Assembly (NCBI RefSeq): GCF_021390575.1
Contig: NZ_JAJEJQ010000001.1
Location: forward strand, 3,014,501-3,078,500
Direction of reading: 5' to 3'
From: Paraburkholderia adhaesiva
GTDB taxonomy: Bacteria > Pseudomonadota > Gammaproteobacteria > Burkholderiales > Burkholderiaceae
Length of the DNA: 64,000 nucleotides
The notes under the pieces: model-generated
What the model saw: only the letters and a program-made list of their open reading frames with translations
The model's database searches: none
What the model was told of the DNA's origin: nothing
Shown: positions 58,386 through 64,000 of the stretch, piece after piece
How the letters are laid out: each line of letters starts with the position of its first letter
How positions within the stretch are numbered: the first letter of the stretch is position 1
Translations under genes and position numbers: made by a program

Positions 58386-58817
58386 TTACACGCCCTCCAC
58401 GATGATGCCCATCGAACGGGCGCTACCAGCGATCGTGCGGACCGCTGCGTCCATATCCGCTGCCGTAAGGTCCGGCATCTTGGTCTTGGCGATTTCTTCA
58501 GCCTGAGCGCGCGTGATCGTGGCGACCTTGTCCGTGTGCGGCGTGGCCGAACCCTTGTCGACCTTCGCTGCCTTCTTGATCAGGACCGTAGCCGGCGGCG
58601 TCTTCAGGATGAACGTGAAGCTCTTGTCCGCGAATGCCGTAATGACCACCGGCACCGGCAGACCCGGTTCCATGGCTTGAGTCTGCGCGTTGAACGCCTT
58701 GCAGAACTCCATGATGTTCAGGCCGCGCTGGCCCAGTGCCGGACCGACCGGCGGCGACGGGTTGGCTTTACCTGCAGGAATCTGCAGCTTGATAAAGCCG
58801 ATGATTTTCTTTGCCAT
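58386..58817 (-). CDS. rplK: 50S ribosomal protein L11
   Basis: L11, 143 residues, binds the GTPase-associated centre of 23S rRNA and is needed for RelA activation. [46 protein letters not shown] is the highly conserved N-terminal domain; [18 protein letters not shown] ends the RNA-binding domain. It lies 165 bp after nusG. Confidence 0.99.
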   Translation of the reverse strand: MAKKIIGFIKLQIPAGKANPSPPVGPALGQRGLNIMEFCKAFNAQTQAMEPGLPVPVVITAFADKSFTFILKTPPATVLIKKAAKVDKGSATPHTDKVATITRAQAEEIAKTKMPDLTAADMDAAVRTIAGSARSMGIIVEGV

Positions 58818-58944
58818 GTTGAAAACCTCATTGGAACGCGTGAGCGTTCAGGTGAGTGGTAACGCGCGCTCGCCCGGCGTACTGCAGCTGCTGGACTACT
58901 GGCGCTCCTCTACGGCCATAACGCGGACCGTAAGCGCGAAAGAA

Positions 58945-58970
58945 CGAACCGCGCCCGAGAGCGCGATTCG
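58945..58970 (-). terminator. Terminator-like hairpin after nusG
   Basis: CGAA plus CGCGC (58945-58954) pairs with GCGCG plus TTCG (58961-58970), with one opposed mismatch. On the minus strand it is followed by TTCTTTC. It lies just past the nusG stop and suggests rplKA has at least partly separate expression. Confidence 0.55.
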
Positions 58971-58982
58971 TTGGAATTCGAT

Positions 58983-59540
58983 TTACAGCTTCTCGACCTG
59001 GCCGAATTCGAGTTCGACCGGGGTAGCACGACCGAAAATAGTGACGGAAACCCGGACGCGCGATTTTTCGTAGTTCACTTCTTCGACGCTGCCATTGAAG
59101 TCTGTAAACGGACCTTCCTTCACACGAACCATCTCGCCGACTTCGAACAGGGTCTTGGGACGCGGCTTCTCAACGCCTTCCTGCATCTGCGACATGATCT
59201 TTTCGACTTCGCGCGGCGAAATCGGGCTCGGCCGATTACGCGCACCGCCGACGAAACCGGTCACCTTCGCCGTGTTCTTCACGAGGTGCCACGTTTCGTC
59301 CGTCATTTCCATCTCAACCAGGACGTAGCCCGGGAAGAAACGACGTTCAGTCACTGATTTGTGACCACCCTTCACCTCGACGACTTCTTCAGTCGGGACG
59401 AGGATCTGGCCAAACTTATCCTGCATGCCAGCACGCTCGATGCGCTCCTGAAGCGCACGTTGCACGCTCTTCTCCATACCGGAGTAGGCGTGCACCACAT
59501 ACCAACGTTTTCCGCTCGGGGATGCCGGTGTATCGCTCAT
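58983..59540 (-). CDS. nusG: Transcription termination/antitermination protein NusG
   Basis: 185 residues. The NGN domain (about 10-125; [34 protein letters not shown]) binds RNA polymerase. The KOW domain (about 133-185; [24 protein letters not shown]) contacts Rho or S10. It starts one base after the secE stop, the usual secE-nusG coupling. Confidence 0.98.
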   Translation of the reverse strand: MSDTPASPSGKRWYVVHAYSGMEKSVQRALQERIERAGMQDKFGQILVPTEEVVEVKGGHKSVTERRFFPGYVLVEMEMTDETWHLVKNTAKVTGFVGGARNRPSPISPREVEKIMSQMQEGVEKPRPKTLFEVGEMVRVKEGPFTDFNGSVEEVNYEKSRVRVSVTIFGRATPVELEFGQVEKL

Positions 59541-59541
59541 A

Positions 59542-59922
59542 TCATTTCCAACCCAGAATCGCCGAGAAAATCACCCACTCAACGGATTTGTCGCAAACCC
59601 AGAGGAAGATGGCCATTACCAGCACAAAACCGAAGACCACCAGCGTCGTCTGCGTGGCCTCTTTACGAGTCGGCCAAACGACCTTGCGAACTTCCTTGTA
59701 CGAGTCTTTGGCAAACGCGATGAAGCTCTTGCCGGGCGCCGAGAGAAGACCGACTACCACCCCCGCGATGACACCGACTGCAAGTGCCGCACCGCGGATA
59801 TACCACTCCTGGCTACCGAGCCAGTAGAACCCTACGAAGCCGGCCACCACCAACAATACGCCACCCACAAGCATGAGCTTGTCGCTGGAAGTATTAACCG
59901 TTTCGACGGAAGGATTCGCCAT
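59542..59922 (-). CDS. secE: Preprotein translocase subunit SecE
   Basis: 126-residue membrane protein with three TM segments (about 18-35, 40-58 and 95-115), as in E. coli, rather than the single-TM form. The conserved cytoplasmic helix and last TM are seen in [45 protein letters not shown]. It stabilises SecY. It lies between tRNA-Trp and nusG. Confidence 0.97.
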   Translation of the reverse strand: MANPSVETVNTSSDKLMLVGGVLLVVAGFVGFYWLGSQEWYIRGAALAVGVIAGVVVGLLSAPGKSFIAFAKDSYKEVRKVVWPTRKEATQTTLVVFGFVLVMAIFLWVCDKSVEWVIFSAILGWK

Positions 59923-59959
59923 AACACCTTAAAGAACAACGCGACTTAGCGCGATGAGT

Positions 59960-60035
59960 TGGCAGGGGCAGAGGGAATCGAACCCCCAACCTTCGGTTTT
60001 GGAGACCGACGCTCTGCCAGTTGAGCTATACCCCT
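59960..60035 (-). tRNA. trpT: tRNA-Trp (CCA)
   Basis: 76-nt cloverleaf read on the minus strand. Acceptor AGGGGTA pairs with its 3' partner, the D-arm is AGCTCAACTGGCAGAGC, the anticodon loop is CTCCAAA with anticodon CCA, the T-arm is GGGGGTTCGATTCCCTC, and 3' CCA is encoded. It lies between tufB and secE. Confidence 0.97.
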
Positions 60036-60099
60036 AAACCATTTGGGGTTGGCGGCATCGCCAACCCCGAAAACTACAGATCAACGAGAACTAGCTGGC

Positions 60100-61290
<1,191 letters not shown>

Positions 61291-61376
61291 TTTCGACTCC
61301 TAAGAGGATTTATCCGTACGTTGCGCGGGGCGCGCAAACAATCACTGGTCTTGCTGGTACAGCTTCTGATACCAAC

Positions 61377-61451
<75 letters not shown>

Positions 61452-61480
61452 ATTTACTTCCGCACTTGCGTCTGCTTCGC

Positions 61481-61554
61481 TGGAGCGGGTGAAGGGAATC
61501 GAACCCTCGTCGTAAGCTTGGAAGGCTTCTGCTCTACCATTGAGCTACACCCGC
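61481..61554 (-). tRNA. glyT: tRNA-Gly (UCC)
   Basis: 74 nt. Acceptor GCGGGTG pairs with CACCCGC, the D-arm is AGCTCAATGGTAGAGC, anticodon TCC lies in GCCTTCCAAGC, the T-arm is AGGGTTCGATTCCCT, and CCA is encoded. It lies between tRNA-Tyr and tRNA-Thr. Confidence 0.97.
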
Positions 61555-61604
61555 AACGATTGCCGATTCCCAACAATTTCCGACGCTCAACTTCAGCTGA
61601 ATTC

Positions 61605-61690
61605 TGGTGGAGGAGGTTGGATTCGAACCAACGTAGGCGTAAGCCAACAGATTTACAGTCTGCCCCCTTTAGCCACTCGGGCACCCCTCC
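61605..61690 (-). tRNA. tyrU: tRNA-Tyr (GUA)
   Basis: 86 nt, class II with a long variable arm (TTGGCTTACGCCTACG region). Anticodon GTA lies in CAGACTGTAAATCTG, the T-arm is TTGGTTCGAATCCAA, and CCA is encoded. First gene of the tRNA-tufB transcript, about 15 bp after the -10 element. Confidence 0.97.
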
Positions 61691-61704
61691 GCAGAGAACT
61701 GATG

Positions 61705-61733
61705 ATTATGGTAGAACATCCGGAAAGTGTCAA
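61705..61733 (-). promoter_or_regulatory. Promoter of the tyrU-glyT-thrT-tufB operon
   Basis: Perfect -35 TTGACA (61728-61733 read on the minus strand), 17-bp spacer, -10 CATAAT (61705-61710). It lies between the rRNA terminator and tRNA-Tyr. Confidence 0.9.
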
Positions 61734-61788
61734 GCACTTTGCACGGAGCCGACCTTACAGCCCTCTCACTTATAGTGAAGCGGAAAAG

Positions 61789-61819
61789 CAAAAACCCCGG
61801 CTTTTTAGGGCCGGGGTTC
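61789..61819 (-). terminator. Terminator of the rRNA operon
   Basis: AACCCCGGC (61793-61801) pairs with GCCGGGGTT (61810-61818). On the minus strand it is followed by a T-run. It lies about 14 bp after the 5S rRNA 3' end. Confidence 0.92.
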
Positions 61820-61832
61820 TGCTTTGTAAGGA

Positions 61833-61948
61833 GCCTGACGATTACCTACTTTCACACGGGTAATCCGCACTATCATCGGCGTGGAGTTGTTTCACGGTCC
61901 TGTTCGGGATGGGAAGGGGTGGGACCAACTCGCTATGGTCATCAGGCA
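61833..61948 (-). rRNA. rrf: 5S ribosomal RNA
   Basis: About 116 nt read on the minus strand. It starts TGCCTGATGACCATAGCGAG and ends near GTAGGTAATCGTCAGGC, so the two ends pair to form helix 1. The internal CCACCCCTTCCCATCCCGAAC and the loop-E region are typical 5S. Ends are set by pairing and may be off by 1-3 nt. It follows the 23S gene in the usual order. Confidence 0.96.
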
Positions 61949-62107
61949 TGACGGGTTGCTGCGTCGCATTTAGGGTGCGCCACAGCCAATCGGGAAGAAG
62001 CGTAAAGAGTGTGTGTTGCTGAATTGGGGTTGTGTTGTTTCAGGCACAACACGTGATCTCAACCTGTACGCGCTTCTCTCCATCGGGGGAGGGAGGCATA
62101 CCTGTTA
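61949..62107 (-). other. 23S-5S spacer
   Basis: About 160 bp of transcribed spacer with no tRNA. It contains an inverted repeat GTGTTG/CAACAC (about 62031-62051) that probably takes part in rRNA processing. Confidence 0.6.

Positions 62108-64000
<1,893 letters not shown>

Overview
The window is about 64 kb of high-GC DNA from a betaproteobacterial chromosome. It most resembles the Burkholderia/Paraburkholderia/Caballeronia group. The grounds are the protein sequences (RpoB, RpoC, EF-Tu and ribosomal proteins), the cyaY/lptM-lysA and pilMNOPQ-aroKB neighbourhoods, and the order rrn - tRNA-Tyr-Gly-Thr - tuf - tRNA-Trp - secE - nusG - rplKAJL - rpoBC - (recQ) - rpsLG - fusA - tuf - S10/spc/alpha clusters. 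The genus was judged from remembered sequences, not from a search. This is core-genome DNA: I see no prophage, insertion sequence, CRISPR array or defence island.

Left part (1-24.8 kb, mixed strands). It opens with the 3' part of an OmpW-type porin gene and a DUF883 membrane-anchor protein. Minus-strand genes follow: a glycerophosphodiester phosphodiesterase, a dGTPase-like HD hydrolase, aroB, aroK, and a compact type IV pilus block (pilM, pilN, a PilO-PilP fusion, pilQ) joined by ATGA/GTGA overlaps. Divergent from pilM is ponA (PBP1A). Next come cyaY (minus), divergent lptM-lysA (plus), msrQ-msrP (minus), ccsB-resB and a dihaem cytochrome c4 (minus; the cytochrome c maturation module), engB and hemB (plus), then dsbD and cutA (minus). 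Several of these concern envelope redox and haem biology: CcsB/ResB need reductant delivered by DsbD, cytochrome c4 is a likely client, and HemB supplies haem precursor.

Right part (24.8-64 kb). Every gene is on the minus strand, so transcription runs from the window's right end towards its left. It starts with a 23S rRNA (5' end outside the window), 5S rRNA and an rRNA terminator. A strong promoter then serves tRNA-Tyr/Gly/Thr-tuf, followed by tRNA-Trp, secE-nusG, rplK-rplA, rplJ-rplL, rpoB-rpoC, a small membrane protein, recQ, then the str operon (rpsL, rpsG, fusA, tuf), S10 operon (rpsJ to rpsQ), spc operon (rplN to secY, infA, rpmJ) and alpha operon (rpsM, rpsK, rpsD, rpoA, rplQ). A large share of the transcription-translation machinery is thus co-oriented behind an rRNA operon.

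I found no obviously new multi-gene system. The points most worth checking are regulatory or structural: a PilO-PilP fusion; a promoter for the spc operon embedded in a 34-bp dyad; an orphan minus-strand terminator between engB and hemB that may end a small RNA; a 17-bp perfect palindrome between ponA and cyaY; a tandem 49-bp hairpin repeat after lysA; an attenuator-like hairpin between rplL and rpoB; and two near-identical tuf genes as 1.2-kb direct repeats about 20 kb apart.
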